From Glycomyces albidus (GTDB lineage: Bacteria > Actinomycetota > Actinomycetes > Mycobacteriales > Micromonosporaceae): a stretch of 48,622 bases of DNA. Location: contig NZ_WIAO01000036.1 in the NCBI RefSeq assembly GCF_009451885.1, forward strand, positions 1 to 48,622, in the 5' to 3' direction. Position numbers and translations under genes: made by a program. The notes beneath the pieces were generated by a model that worked only from the letters and a program-made list of their open reading frames with translations, was not told where the DNA came from and did not search any database. Shown here in pieces: positions 24,775 through 33,868 of the stretch. Numbering within the stretch: position 1 is the stretch's first letter; each line of letters starts with the position of its first letter.

Positions 24775-25506
24775 TCAGCCGGTGAGGGTCTGCCGGATGG
24801 CCGCCGGCCGGTCCGTGAAGATCAGGTCGACTTCGAGGCCGGCCATGCGGTGCGCGGTGTCGGCGTCGTTGACCGTCCAGGTGTACACCTCGTACCCGGC
24901 CTCGTGGCTGCGTTCGACGAAGTCCGGGGTCGAGTCGATGTAGTCGACCCGGGAGCTGAGCACCTGCACGCCCTCGGGGGGACGGCGGAACGGGTACTCG
25001 AAGATCCACACCAGAGGCGTGTCCGAGTCCAGGCCGCGCCAGGTCTTGAGCGCGGCGCGCGAGAACGACATGACGGTGACGTCCAGGCCGGGCCAGCGCC
25101 GCAGGGTCTCCCAGAGCCGCAGCTCGAGGCGCGGCCCGAACTTGCACGGGTGCTTGGCCTCGATGAGGAGCCGGATGTGCTTGCCGGAGTCGACGACGAG
25201 GCCGAAGAGGTCCTCGAGGGTCGGGATCCGCTCGGCTTCGGGGTTGCCGGCGCAGTGGGGGAAGCGGTGCGCGAAGTTGTACTCCCGCAACTGGGCGAGT
25301 GTGAGGTCGGCCACCGCTCCTTTGCCGTCGGAGGTGCGTTTGATCGTCCGGTCGTGGTGCAGGACGAGGTGCCCGTCGGCGGTGAGGCGGATGTCGAACT
25401 CGAACGCGTCGGCGCCCTCCACGATCGCCTGTCGGAACGCGGCGAGGGAGTGCTCCGGAAGGAATTCGTTCGCGCCGCGGTGGGCGGCGATCAGCGGCTG
25501 GGACAC
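24775..25506 (-). CDS. Glycerophosphodiester phosphodiesterase
   Basis: 243-residue GDPD-family enzyme hydrolysing glycerophosphodiesters to glycerol 3-phosphate and an alcohol. Catalytic and metal-binding signatures: AHRGANE (His9, near 8-14), EFDIRLTADGHLVLHHD (Glu and Asp ligands, second catalytic His) and EAKHP. No signal peptide, so cytoplasmic. GTG 25506 starts directly on the fold (SQPLIAAHRG). TATCGT lies 7 bases upstream on the minus strand, suggesting a leaderless message; AAAGG is also present but too close. The large upstream extension of the frame is not coding. Confidence 0.92.
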   Translation of the reverse strand: MSQPLIAAHRGANEFLPEHSLAAFRQAIVEGADAFEFDIRLTADGHLVLHHDRTIKRTSDGKGAVADLTLAQLREYNFAHRFPHCAGNPEAERIPTLEDLFGLVVDSGKHIRLLIEAKHPCKFGPRLELRLWETLRRWPGLDVTVMSFSRAALKTWRGLDSDTPLVWIFEYPFRRPPEGVQVLSSRVDYIDSTPDFVERSHEAGYEVYTWTVNDADTAHRMAGLEVDLIFTDRPAAIRQTLTG

Positions 25507-25722
25507 CCTTTGAACGATAGACGGTGGGGACGACGCGGCGGCCGCACAACGGTGACAGGCGCACATGTCGGCGGTGAACACGCCCGGGTTCCGGTGAACG
25601 CTCGGTGACCGTTGTCCGACGCCCTGTTCCCTGGACGCGGCCGGCCGGACCGGGATCGGGGGGTCGCGCGGCCCGGCCGGTTCGGGTGGCGGCCGGTGAC
25701 GGGCGGGAGGGAGGATAGGGGC

Positions 25723-26409
25723 GTGCATTACGAGGAGGGGGCCTACCGGGACCTGGGGTGGGCGAAGATCGACGTGGGACGGCCGGCCCGGACGGGGACG
25801 GCCGAAGCCGTGTACGCGGCGGGCAAGACCCCTGAGCAGGTCGTCGAGGCGCTCGCGGCGCTGCGTCAGGCCCACCCGGGGCGCGTCGCGGTCGCGACCC
25901 GCTGCGACGCGGCCTGCGAGGCGGCGGTCCTCGACGCGTTGGGCGACGAGGTGCTCGTCCGCGCGGGCGTGTGCGCGGTCGGGGCCTTCCCCGAGCCCGA
26001 GTCCGGGCCGCTCGCGGTCGTCTGTGCCGGGACCTCGGATCTGCCGGTCGCCCATGAGGCGGAGATCACTGCCCTCGCGAACGGCCTCGACGCCCGGCTG
26101 GTGGCCGACGTCGGCGTGGCCGGGCTGCACCGGCTCCTCGACAAGCTCCCCGAACTGCGGGAGGCGGTCTGCGTGATCGTGGTGGCCGGGATGGACGGGG
26201 CCCTGCCGAGCGTCGTCGCCGGCCTGGTGTCCGCGCCGGTGATCGCGGTGCCGACGTCGGTCGGGTACGGGGCCGCGTTCGGCGGGCTCGCACCGCTGCT
26301 GACGATGCTGAACTCGTGCTCGCCCGGCGTGACCGTGGTGAACATCGACAACGGGTTCGGTGCCGCGATGGCCGCGGCACGGATCCTGGGCGCCAAGGCG
26401 GCGCGATGA
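25723..26409 (+). CDS. larB: LarB, nickel-pincer cofactor biosynthesis
   Basis: 228-residue PurE-like enzyme. In the characterised lactate racemase pathway, LarB carboxylates and hydrolyses nicotinic acid adenine dinucleotide to a dicarboxylated pyridinium mononucleotide, the first step of the Ni-pincer cofactor. Seen here: RTGTAEAVYAAGKTPEQV, VATRCDA, and the PurE-like core CAGTSDLPVAHEA, VAGMDGALPSVVAGL, PTSVGYGAAFGGLAPLL. GTG 25723 follows GGAGGGAGG with 8 bases spacing. It overlaps larC by 4 bases. larE (sulfur insertion) and a larA-like user enzyme are not in the window and must lie elsewhere if the pathway is complete. Confidence 0.93.
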   Translation: MHYEEGAYRDLGWAKIDVGRPARTGTAEAVYAAGKTPEQVVEALAALRQAHPGRVAVATRCDAACEAAVLDALGDEVLVRAGVCAVGAFPEPESGPLAVVCAGTSDLPVAHEAEITALANGLDARLVADVGVAGLHRLLDKLPELREAVCVIVVAGMDGALPSVVAGLVSAPVIAVPTSVGYGAAFGGLAPLLTMLNSCSPGVTVVNIDNGFGAAMAAARILGAKAAR

Positions 26410-27815
26410 CGATCGCGTGGCTCGACTGCTCGGCGGGAGCCAGCGGCGACATGCTCCTCGGCGCCCTCGTCGACGCCGGGGTCCCCTTGGCGCTCATGCA
26501 GGACGCGGTCGACGCGCTCGGGACCGAGCCGATCCGGCTGCGCGCCGGGCGCACCGCACGGCACGGCCTGGCGGCCGTGAAGGTCGACGTCGAGTTCGGG
26601 GCGGCCGCGAACGACCGGCGCTGGCGGTCGATCCGGGGGATGCTCGAGGGCGCGCCGCTCGACGAGGAGGCCCGGAGGCTGGCGCTGGACGCGTTCGCGC
26701 GGCTGGCGGCGGCGGAGGCCGCGGCGCACGGGATCGACGCCGAGGACGTGCACTTCCACGAGGTCGGCGCGCTCGACTCGATCGCGGACATCGTGGGCGC
26801 GGCCGCGGGACTGGCGTCGCTGGGGGTCGCCCGGTTGACCGCTTCGACGGTGACGGTGGGGGGCGGTACGACGCGGGGTTCGCACGGGTCGATCCCGCTG
26901 CCGGCTCCGGCGGTGCTGCGGGTGCTCGCCGACGCGGGCGCGCCGGTCGTCGGGGCGGTGCCGTACGAGGCGTGCACGCCGACGGGCGCGGCGATCATCG
27001 CGGCCGCGGCGACCGGGTACGGGCCGCTGCCGGAGATGGTCGTGGAGCGCGTCGGCGCCGGCGCGGGCGGCCGCGACCCGCAGGAGCGGGCGAACCTGCT
27101 GCGGATCGTGGTCGGCCGCGAGATCGAGGCGCCCCGCCGCGCGGCGCACGTCCATCGCGGGGGTGCGGGCGCACCGGCTCCTGAACGCGGACACGCCGAC
27201 GGCCACGGGCACGACCACGACCGCGACCGCGACCGCGATGTCGATCATGACCACCGCAGCCCCAGCGACTCCGCAGCCCGAGCTGACGGACAACAGTCCG
27301 ATGCCGCTGGAGCGCAAGGACGTCACCACGGTCCGCACTTCGAATCCGATGCCCGCCAGAGTGCTCCGTCGGGCACGCCTGTCGTGATCGAGACGAATGT
27401 CGACGACCTCGATCCGCGCCTGTGGCCTTCGGCCCTCGCGGCGCTGCTCGATGCGGGGGCCTCCGACGCGTGGCTGACGCCGATCCTCATGAAGAAGGGC
27501 CGCCCGGCGCACACGGTCCACGTGCTCTGCCGGGCCGACGCCGTCGCCGCGGTGCGCTCGGCGCTCGTGCGGCACACCACCACGATCGGCATGCGCTCCT
27601 ACGAGATCGACAAGTACGCGCTCGAACGCCGGTACACTCGGGTCGATGTGGACGGTCATGCGATCGGGGTGAAGATCGCGCTCGAGGGCGGCGAGGTCGT
27701 CAACGCCTCGGTCGAGTACGAGGACGCCGCCGCGGCGGCCGCCGCGCTCGGCCGGTCGCTCAAAGTGGTCGTAGCGCAGGCGACGGCCCTTGCGGCGCAG
27801 GAGTATCCGCGTTGA
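26406..27815 (+). CDS. larC: LarC, nickel insertase for pincer cofactor
   Basis: 469-residue CTP-dependent nickel insertase, in one uninterrupted frame. In Lactobacillus the same protein needs a programmed frameshift (larC1/larC2); here there is none. N-terminal domain: LDCSAGASGDMLLGAL, EDVHFHEVGALDSIADIVG, GGTTRGSHGSIPLPAPA, then PYEACTPTGAAI. C-terminal domain starts at IETNVDDLDPRLW and continues to the KKGRPAHTVHVL and GMRSYEIDKYALER segments. The two are joined by a 55-residue His/Asp/Gly-rich linker (about 258-315) with six or more His, which may store nickel. ATGA overlap with larB. Confidence 0.93.
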   Translation: MTIAWLDCSAGASGDMLLGALVDAGVPLALMQDAVDALGTEPIRLRAGRTARHGLAAVKVDVEFGAAANDRRWRSIRGMLEGAPLDEEARRLALDAFARLAAAEAAAHGIDAEDVHFHEVGALDSIADIVGAAAGLASLGVARLTASTVTVGGGTTRGSHGSIPLPAPAVLRVLADAGAPVVGAVPYEACTPTGAAIIAAAATGYGPLPEMVVERVGAGAGGRDPQERANLLRIVVGREIEAPRRAAHVHRGGAGAPAPERGHADGHGHDHDRDRDRDVDHDHRSPSDSAARADGQQSDAAGAQGRHHGPHFESDARQSAPSGTPVVIETNVDDLDPRLWPSALAALLDAGASDAWLTPILMKKGRPAHTVHVLCRADAVAAVRSALVRHTTTIGMRSYEIDKYALERRYTRVDVDGHAIGVKIALEGGEVVNASVEYEDAAAAAAALGRSLKVVVAQATALAAQEYPR

Positions 27816-27843
27816 CGCACGCTTGGGGCGCAGGCTATATCCT
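27812..27843 (+). promoter_or_regulatory. Promoter of PH-domain gene, leaderless
   Basis: TTGACG at 27812-27817, then TATATCCT at 27836-27843 (18 bases to TATATC, 20 to TATCCT). TATCCT ends 6 bases before ATG 27850. It overlaps the larC stop. Confidence 0.65.
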
Positions 27844-27849
27844 GCCCGC

Positions 27850-28224
27850 ATGATCGATTTCGACAACGGTTCAGTGTTCAAGCTCAAAGTCACCGACGAC
27901 CCCGCGTTCCGCGACGAGGTCGCCCCGCTGCTCGCCGACGGCGAGTCGGTGGTGCTGACCTTCGAAGGCGTGCGCGACTTCGTGGTCTTCACCGACAAGC
28001 GCGTCATCGCCGTGAACGTCCAGGGCATCACTGGCCGCAAGAAGGACTACGCGTCCCTGCCCTACAACCGGATCCAGGCGTACTCGGTGGAGACCGACGG
28101 CCTCATGGACAACGACGGCGAACTGGACCTGTGGTTCTCCGGGCTCGGCAAGGTGCGCTTCGAGTTCACCGAGAACGTCGACCTGCCCGCGATCGCCAAG
28201 CACATCGCCAACTCCAGCCTCTAG
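27850..28224 (+). CDS. Bacterial PH-domain protein (bPH_1 type)
   Basis: 124-residue single-domain protein. The beta-strand pattern SVVLTFEGVRDFVVFTDKR, VITV-like segment, GRKKDYASLPYNRIQAYSVET, LDLWFSGLGKVRFEF and a final amphipathic helix DLPAIAKHIAN match the PH-like fold of bPH_1 (PF08000). It is soluble with no signal peptide. These proteins are widespread and poorly understood; they form oligomeric rings and may sense phospholipids or stress. The start is set by the leaderless promoter. No partner gene is adjacent. Confidence 0.88.
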   Translation: MIDFDNGSVFKLKVTDDPAFRDEVAPLLADGESVVLTFEGVRDFVVFTDKRVIAVNVQGITGRKKDYASLPYNRIQAYSVETDGLMDNDGELDLWFSGLGKVRFEFTENVDLPAIAKHIANSSL

Positions 28225-28340
28225 CGGACGAGACCGCCTCGGGCGCAACCTGATTCCGAGGCCCGCTCCCCCCGATCCCTTTCCCTTTCCCCGAAGTCGT
28301 TGCGGCGGCGTCGGCCCGGCCCCGTGGTGCCTACGGATGC

Positions 28341-28378
28341 GGCCGGACCGGCGCCGCCTGTCCTGTGTCGCGGTCCGG
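28341..28378. terminator. GC hairpin between PH-domain and oxidase genes
   Basis: CCGGACCG (28343-28350) pairs with CGGTCCGG (28371-28378) around a 20-base loop in the 212-base convergent gap. Weak as a terminator, no T tract. Confidence 0.4.
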
Positions 28379-28436
28379 GCCGGCGGCTGCTCCGCGCTCC
28401 CGCCCGGGCCGCGCACCCCGGTCGCGGGGACGACTG

Positions 28437-29963
28437 TCAGCCGTGGGAGTGGACCGGCCCCGGGACCTGCCCGATCGCCTCGCCCTCGCCGAGGACCACG
28501 AACTGGCCCATCATTCCCGTGTCCTCGTGGGCGAGGATGTGGCAGTGGTACATGTACGGCAGGTTCGGGTCGGTGTAGTCGGCGAACCGCAGCGCCAGCC
28601 GGTACTTGCGCTGCGGGACGAGCTGGATCGTGTCCTTCCAGCCGCGCAGCCGCTCCGGGGGCTCGGCGCCGTCGACCGAGAGCACCTGGAACTGGACGTC
28701 GTGCACGTGGAAGTTGTGCATGTAGCCGTCCGCGTTGCTCACCTCCCACACCTCGACGGTGCCTTCGCGGACGCCGAAGTCGATGCGCCCGAGGTCCATC
28801 GACTCGCCGTTGATCTGGCTGAAGCCCGAGAGTGAGAACGAGCGCTCCTCGGCGGCCTCCGACGGGTCGAGGTCGGGCGCGGTGCCCATGGCCTCGGGGA
28901 TCGACGTCTCGTCGGCGAGCGTCTCGGCGGCCCGGAACTCGCAGATGTCGAGGCGGTCGTCGGCGCCGTTGAAGCGCCCGAGCGGTGCCGTGTAGCCCTC
29001 GTCGGCCGGGTGGGAGCGGAGGACGGCGGTCTCGCCGGGCTCGAACGCGACGACGATCTCGGCGCGCTCGCCGGGGGAGAGCTGGAGCCGGTTCGTCTCC
29101 CACGCGGTCGGCAGCAGGCCGCCGTCGGTGGCGATGAGCGAGAACGGGCGGTCGTCGGCGAATCCGAAGTTGTACAGGCGCGAGACCGAGCCGTTGAGCA
29201 GCCGCAGCCGCACCAGGCGGGTCGTGACGTCGAAGTAGGGGCCGAGGGTGCCGTTGACGGTGATCTCCTCGCCGAGGATGCCCTGCGTGCTCAGGAACGA
29301 GCCGCCGTCCTTGAACTGGTTGTCGCCGTCGAAGTTCCGGTCCTGGACGATCATCGGCACGTCGTCGACGCCGTACTCGGAGGGCAGCGGGAGCGCCTCG
29401 GACTCCTCGTCGTCGACGATGAACATCCCGGCGAGGCCGCGGTAGACGTGGGCGCCGGTGCGGCCGTGCGGGTGCGGGTGGTACCAGAGGGTCGCCGCCG
29501 GCTGGTTGATCGTCCACTGGGGAGTCCAGTCGCCGCCGGGTTCCATCTCCTGGTGCGGTCCGCCGTCCATGACCGCGGGCAGGTGCATGCCGTGCCAGTG
29601 GATCGAGGTGCCCTCGTCGAGTCCGTTGTAGACGGAGAAGGCGATCTCCTCGCCGCGTTTCGCGCGGATGGTCGGACCGAGGAAGTCCCCGTTGATCCCC
29701 CAGGTCTCGGTCTCCCGGCCCGGTTTGAGCGCGGTGGCGCCGGCCTTGATCTCGAGGTTGAACACGCGGGCGCCCGAGGGGTCGGGAGAGGATTCGGCGA
29801 GCGGGGGGATGCCGAGGGGGTTGGCGAAGTCGACCTTCCCGGCGGTGTCGAGTCTCGCGTCGGAGTAGAGGTACGCGAGGCTCCCGGCCCCGCCGAGGGC
29901 GATCACGCCCACGCCGCCGCCGACACCGATGAGGGTCCACTTCAGTGCTTTACGCCGCTTCAT
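28437..29963 (-). CDS. Multicopper oxidase (three-domain, CotA/CueO-like)
   Basis: 508-residue copper enzyme oxidising organic substrates or Cu(I) with reduction of O2 to water. All four copper signatures are visible: HWHGMH (122-127), HPHPHG (162-167), HNFHVHD in the third domain, and HCHILAHEDTGMM (473-485) with the type 1 Cys474 and axial Met. The N-terminus KRRKALKW followed by a hydrophobic stretch resembles a twin-arginine leader or membrane anchor, consistent with folding before export. No Met-rich insert like that of CueO is seen. ATG 29963 begins the leader; further upstream Met codons lack support. AACATT lies 6 bases before the start. Confidence 0.92.
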   Translation of the reverse strand: MKRRKALKWTLIGVGGGVGVIALGGAGSLAYLYSDARLDTAGKVDFANPLGIPPLAESSPDPSGARVFNLEIKAGATALKPGRETETWGINGDFLGPTIRAKRGEEIAFSVYNGLDEGTSIHWHGMHLPAVMDGGPHQEMEPGGDWTPQWTINQPAATLWYHPHPHGRTGAHVYRGLAGMFIVDDEESEALPLPSEYGVDDVPMIVQDRNFDGDNQFKDGGSFLSTQGILGEEITVNGTLGPYFDVTTRLVRLRLLNGSVSRLYNFGFADDRPFSLIATDGGLLPTAWETNRLQLSPGERAEIVVAFEPGETAVLRSHPADEGYTAPLGRFNGADDRLDICEFRAAETLADETSIPEAMGTAPDLDPSEAAEERSFSLSGFSQINGESMDLGRIDFGVREGTVEVWEVSNADGYMHNFHVHDVQFQVLSVDGAEPPERLRGWKDTIQLVPQRKYRLALRFADYTDPNLPYMYHCHILAHEDTGMMGQFVVLGEGEAIGQVPGPVHSHG

Positions 29964-30323
29964 GCACGCAATGTTCGCGGCGCGGCCCGGCCGCGGCATC
30001 GGGCCGGAGGAGACAACCCGCATACACCTTTGGGACTATGCGGCCCGCCGGAGTCAACCCGGGGTATCGAAACCGGCGGCGGCGGCCGCAACTCGGCCGC
30101 ACCGCCCCACCCCGATCGGTCCCGGTCCCGCCGGTCCCCGATTCGAGCGCTGCCGGGCCGACCCGCGCGGGCCGCCTTCACGCACTGCGTCCCCGCGGCT
30201 CGGCCGGCTTCACGGAGCGGACCCGGGTCCTCCCCCATGCCTACCCGCACACCGCATCAAGCTCGGTGTCGTACTCGTCCCAGTCCCCGGGCGGCCCGGC
30301 CATGACCGCCCCAGGGCGCGGTC
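29964..30323. other. Gap of 360 bases upstream of multicopper oxidase
   Basis: Contains an inverted repeat CCGCATA-N12-TATGCGG (30018-30043), 55-80 bases upstream of the oxidase start and so a candidate operator. Directly after the LuxR gene stop is a 6-bp hairpin (GACCGC / GCGGTC, minus strand) and a 20-codon frame (30241-30303, minus). No other gene is seen. Confidence 0.45.
30018..30043. promoter_or_regulatory. Inverted repeat upstream of multicopper oxidase
   Basis: 7-bp perfect arms CCGCATA and TATGCGG separated by 12 bases. The position fits a regulator binding site. It does not match the CueR or CsoR consensus I know, so the link to copper is a guess. Confidence 0.35.
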
Positions 30324-33300
30324 TCAGCCCGTTTCCGCGAGGTAGCCGCGGAGGTGGGCGGCGTTCACCGCGGCGGCGCGGCCGGCGACCTCGAGCTTCG
30401 CCATCGCCCGCGACAAGTGCACACTCACGGTCTTCTCCGAGATGAACAGCTGGGCGCCGATCTGCCGGTTCGTCAGGCCCCGCGCGACCAGGCGCAGCAC
30501 CGAGAGCTCCCTCGGCGTCAACGGGCTCGACGTCGGCATCGCGGCATCGAGGCGGGCCCGCTCGGCCAGCGCGCACACCTCCTTGAGCAGCGGCTCGGCA
30601 CCGAGCTCGATCGCGGTCCGCTTCGCCGCGAACAGCGCCTCCGCGGCCTGCACCCGCGCGTCCGCGCCCGGGGCGGCGAGCAGCGCCTCGGCGAGCCGCC
30701 AGCGCGCGTACGCCTGCCGGTACGGCTCGGCCCAGTCCAGGGCCGGAGCGGCGTCGCGGTCGCCTTCGACCATCGCGAGCACCCCCGCAGCGAGCGGGTC
30801 GGCGAGCGCGAGGTCGAGCCGCTCCTGCTCGCTCAGCTTCGGGACCGGGTCGGTCTTCGGCGCGTCCTCGCCCGCGTCGGCCGCGAGGGCCCTGCGGTAG
30901 TCGAACGCGTCGGCGGCCGCCCGCCACAGTGCCGGGTCGCCGTCGCCGTAGAGGCGCGACTCCTCGGCGTCGAGCTGGGCGACCCAGGCCCGGCCCTCGG
31001 GTCCGAGCGTGCCGGAGAGCGGCTGGCCGTGCTCCAGGAAGAAGCGAGCGCGCTCGACGAGGCGCTCACCCGCGGCGACCGCGTCCTTCGCGCCGGCGGC
31101 ATCGCCGTCCTGGCGCCGTTCGCGGGCGAGGTCGGCGGCGGCGCCGATGCCCGCCGCGCACACCGACACCCCGGCGAGGTAGTAGCCTCGCATGCGGCTC
31201 ATCCACTCGGTGGCGCGCTCGACGCGGCGGACCGCGTCGGCCGGGCGCCCGCGCCAGCGGTCGAGTTCCGCGCCGCACAGCGAGGAGAGGGCGAGGACCT
31301 GGCCGTCGATCTGCCACCGGTCGGCGAGGTAGTCCAGGCGCCGGTCGGCCGTCTCGAACCGGCCGCGGGCGACGTCCACGAGCAGGACGGCGGCGGCGAG
31401 GCGCGTGAGCACGACGCCGGGCAGGACGCTGGAGGCCATCTCGCCGTTCGCGTCGACCTCGTCCCAGCGGCCGAGCATGTAGTTGCAGATGACCTGCCGG
31501 ACGGCGATCTCGAGGCCCCAGGTGCTCCATTTGTCGCCGGTGCGCCGGGCCCGCTCCATGCCGCGGTCGAAGTGCTCGAGCGCCTCGGGGACCCGGGCGT
31601 GCTCGACCAGGACCAGGCCCTGGTTGAAGTGCGCGCGCAGCTCCACCTCGTGCCAGGTGAGGCCCCGGACCAGGTCGAGCGCCTCGGCGCTGCGGGCGAT
31701 GGTGCGCTCGACCGACAGGCCGCCGAACCGGAACGCGGCCATGCTCTCGGTCAGGATCGCGTCGGCCTTCGCCGCGCGGGCCCCGCCGCGCTCGTCGGGT
31801 TCGCCCGACTCGATCACCGTGTCGGCCGTCGCGATGGCGCGGGCCGCCCAGGTCGAGGCGTCCTGGTGCTTCCGGTTGGCCCAGCAGGTGCGGGCGACGA
31901 CGGCCTGCGCCCAGGCCTTGACCGCGCGCGGCGGCTCGTCCTTGACCAGTTCCCAAGCCTCCCAGGCGACTCGCTGGGCTTCGGCTTCGTCGCCTTCGAT
32001 GGTGAGCAGGTGCTTGGCGTACTTGCGGCGGGTCGAGGCGCCGAGGATGGGGTCGCCGGAGGCGTCGGCGAGGCGCACCGCGGCGGCCGAGTACGACTGG
32101 GCGCGTTTGATCTCGCCGGACGCCTCGGCGTTCGCGGCGGCGCGGAGGGTGAGCCGCAGCTCGCTGACGCCTTCGGGCCGCTGCGCGGCGGGGACGCGCT
32201 CGAACAGGGCGAGGGCCCGTTCGAGGTGGAGGAGGGCTTCGGCGGGCGCGGCGAGTTCGACGGCCTCTTCGGCGGCGCGCACCGACGCCGCGAGCGCGCA
32301 GCGCAGGTCGCCGGACTCGTACGCGTGGTGGGCGAGTTCGGCCTCGGCGCCCTTGCCGTTGTCGCCGGCGAGGGATTCGGCGATCTTCTGGTGGTACCGG
32401 ATGCGTTCGCCGGGAAGGAGGTCGGAGTAGACGGCCTCGCCGAGGAGGGCGTGCCGGAACGCGTACGTGTCGGGGCTCTTCTGGACGATGATGCCGTGCG
32501 AGATCGCGGCGCGCAGGGCCTCGTCGAGTTCGCGCTCGTGGCGCAGGCCGGTCTCGTCGAGCATCGACCAGGCGGCGGCGTTCAAGCGGCGGTAGGTGAA
32601 CCGGCGGCCGAGGACCGACGCGAGGCGGACGACGCCGCGGGCGGCGTCCGGGAGTCGCTCGAGGCGCGAGAGGAGAACCTCAGCGAGCTCGAAGGTGACC
32701 GTGTGGGTCTCGGCGGAGGCGAGTTCTTCGGCGAGGAACGCGTTCCCCTCGGAGGCCGCGGCGATCTTGGCGACGGAGACGTCGTCGAGCCCGGTGTTGA
32801 GTTCGCGCACGAAGTCGGCGGCGTGCTGGGCGTCGAACGGGTCGATCTGGAGGCGCTGGACGGCCGGGAGGCGCACCAGTTCGGCCAGGAGCGGCCGGAG
32901 GGGGTGGCCGCGGTGGACGGCGTCGGCGCGGTAGGAGCCGAGGATGAGGAGGCGCTGGCCGGTGAGGCGGGAGGTGAGGAAGGCGAGGAGGTCGCGGCTG
33001 GAGCGGTCGGCCCAGTGGAGGTCTTCGAGGGTGATGACGACGGTGCAGTCGGCGGCGAGGTCAGCGAGGGCGGCGTGGAACGCCTCGAAGAGGCCGAGCC
33101 GCCCGAGGTCCCCTTCGGCCGTGCCGGGGTGGCCGGGGAGGAGCGGACGGAGGCCGGGGTGGGCGGTCGCGAGGTCGGGGTGCTCGCGCGCGAGGGCGCC
33201 GACGATCTCGGCGAAGGGCAGGTAGGGGAGGGCCGAGTCGGCCGTGTCGAGGCAGTGGCCGGTGACGGTGAGGACACCGTCACCGGCGTTGTCGTTGAAC

Positions 33301-33464
33301 TCGTGGAGGAGCCGGGTCTTCCCGACCCCCGCGTCCCCTGAGACCAGGACCGTGGCCGGCCGGCCCTGCTTGGCGGCGTCGAGCGCGTCGCGCAGCGTCG
33401 CGAGCTCGGTGTCGCGGGCGAAGAGCGGGAGGTCGGAACCTAGGCGCGGCATGTCTGCAATCAT
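30324..33464 (-). CDS. Large ATP-binding LuxR-family regulator (LAL)
   Basis: 1046-residue transcription factor. An N-terminal AAA/NACHT-like ATPase has Walker A GDAGVGKT (43-50) and Walker B-like VVITLEDLHWADRSS (near 140-155). A long helical, TPR-like middle (about 400-900) follows, and a C-terminal LuxR helix-turn-helix (about 982-1046: LTPRELSVLRLVARGLTNRQI). This build matches MalT-like LAL regulators, which bind an inducer and ATP before activating transcription. ATG 33464 has AAGGG 7 bases upstream and lies 9 bases after the small upstream gene, so the two form an operon. The inducer and targets are unknown. Confidence 0.93.
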   Translation of the reverse strand: MIADMPRLGSDLPLFARDTELATLRDALDAAKQGRPATVLVSGDAGVGKTRLLHEFNDNAGDGVLTVTGHCLDTADSALPYLPFAEIVGALAREHPDLATAHPGLRPLLPGHPGTAEGDLGRLGLFEAFHAALADLAADCTVVITLEDLHWADRSSRDLLAFLTSRLTGQRLLILGSYRADAVHRGHPLRPLLAELVRLPAVQRLQIDPFDAQHAADFVRELNTGLDDVSVAKIAAASEGNAFLAEELASAETHTVTFELAEVLLSRLERLPDAARGVVRLASVLGRRFTYRRLNAAAWSMLDETGLRHERELDEALRAAISHGIIVQKSPDTYAFRHALLGEAVYSDLLPGERIRYHQKIAESLAGDNGKGAEAELAHHAYESGDLRCALAASVRAAEEAVELAAPAEALLHLERALALFERVPAAQRPEGVSELRLTLRAAANAEASGEIKRAQSYSAAAVRLADASGDPILGASTRRKYAKHLLTIEGDEAEAQRVAWEAWELVKDEPPRAVKAWAQAVVARTCWANRKHQDASTWAARAIATADTVIESGEPDERGGARAAKADAILTESMAAFRFGGLSVERTIARSAEALDLVRGLTWHEVELRAHFNQGLVLVEHARVPEALEHFDRGMERARRTGDKWSTWGLEIAVRQVICNYMLGRWDEVDANGEMASSVLPGVVLTRLAAAVLLVDVARGRFETADRRLDYLADRWQIDGQVLALSSLCGAELDRWRGRPADAVRRVERATEWMSRMRGYYLAGVSVCAAGIGAAADLARERRQDGDAAGAKDAVAAGERLVERARFFLEHGQPLSGTLGPEGRAWVAQLDAEESRLYGDGDPALWRAAADAFDYRRALAADAGEDAPKTDPVPKLSEQERLDLALADPLAAGVLAMVEGDRDAAPALDWAEPYRQAYARWRLAEALLAAPGADARVQAAEALFAAKRTAIELGAEPLLKEVCALAERARLDAAMPTSSPLTPRELSVLRLVARGLTNRQIGAQLFISEKTVSVHLSRAMAKLEVAGRAAAVNAAHLRGYLAETG

Positions 33465-33473
33465 GACACGCCC

Positions 33474-33728
33474 TTAGGACACGGAGGCCCGCTCTTTTCG
33501 GGGGGAGGAGCCGGAGCCGGCGTCCTCCCCCCGGGTCTCGTCGCCGTGCCGCAGGCCCAGCGCGCGGACGACGCGGTCGGCGACGCCGCTGTGGCGGACG
33601 TGGCTGCCGCCGCGGCGGGTCTCCTTCGCGGCCTTGAGGATGCGGCGCGCCTGGCGCTCGTTCTCGGCCTCCTTGCGGAGCTCCTCGGAGCGGGCGTAGT
33701 GCAGGTAGTGCAGGTCGAAGTCGTTCAT
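33474..33728 (-). CDS. Small basic protein upstream of LAL regulator
   Basis: 84 residues; no family was recognised with certainty. The N-terminus NDFDLHYLHYARSEELRKEAE is predicted amphipathic helix; many Arg and Lys follow (ARRILKAAKETRR), and the tail is polar. ATG 33728 has AAGGAACGAAG upstream. The stop is 9 bases before the LAL start. It resembles short proteins often seen next to regulators in Actinobacteria (from memory). The role is unknown. Confidence 0.72.
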   Translation of the reverse strand: MNDFDLHYLHYARSEELRKEAENERQARRILKAAKETRRGGSHVRHSGVADRVVRALGLRHGDETRGEDAGSGSSPRKERASVS

Positions 33729-33868
33729 CTTCGTTCCTTCGGTGTCGGTGGCCGGCGTTTCCGGCCTGACACCAATGCTCCGGCTGAGGCCCGGGGCAAC
33801 GCATCGGGCGTCCGCGTCGAAGCGGCCCTCGCCTTCCTTAGTTCGGGGCCGCCGGGCCCTCAGGCCCC

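Noticed and set aside
30354..33341. 995-codon open frame antisense to the large LuxR regulator
   Set aside because: It is a shadow produced by GC-rich third positions of the opposite gene. Its translation is low-complexity (Gly, Arg, Glu, Val) with no motif, while the minus-strand frame has Walker and LuxR signatures.
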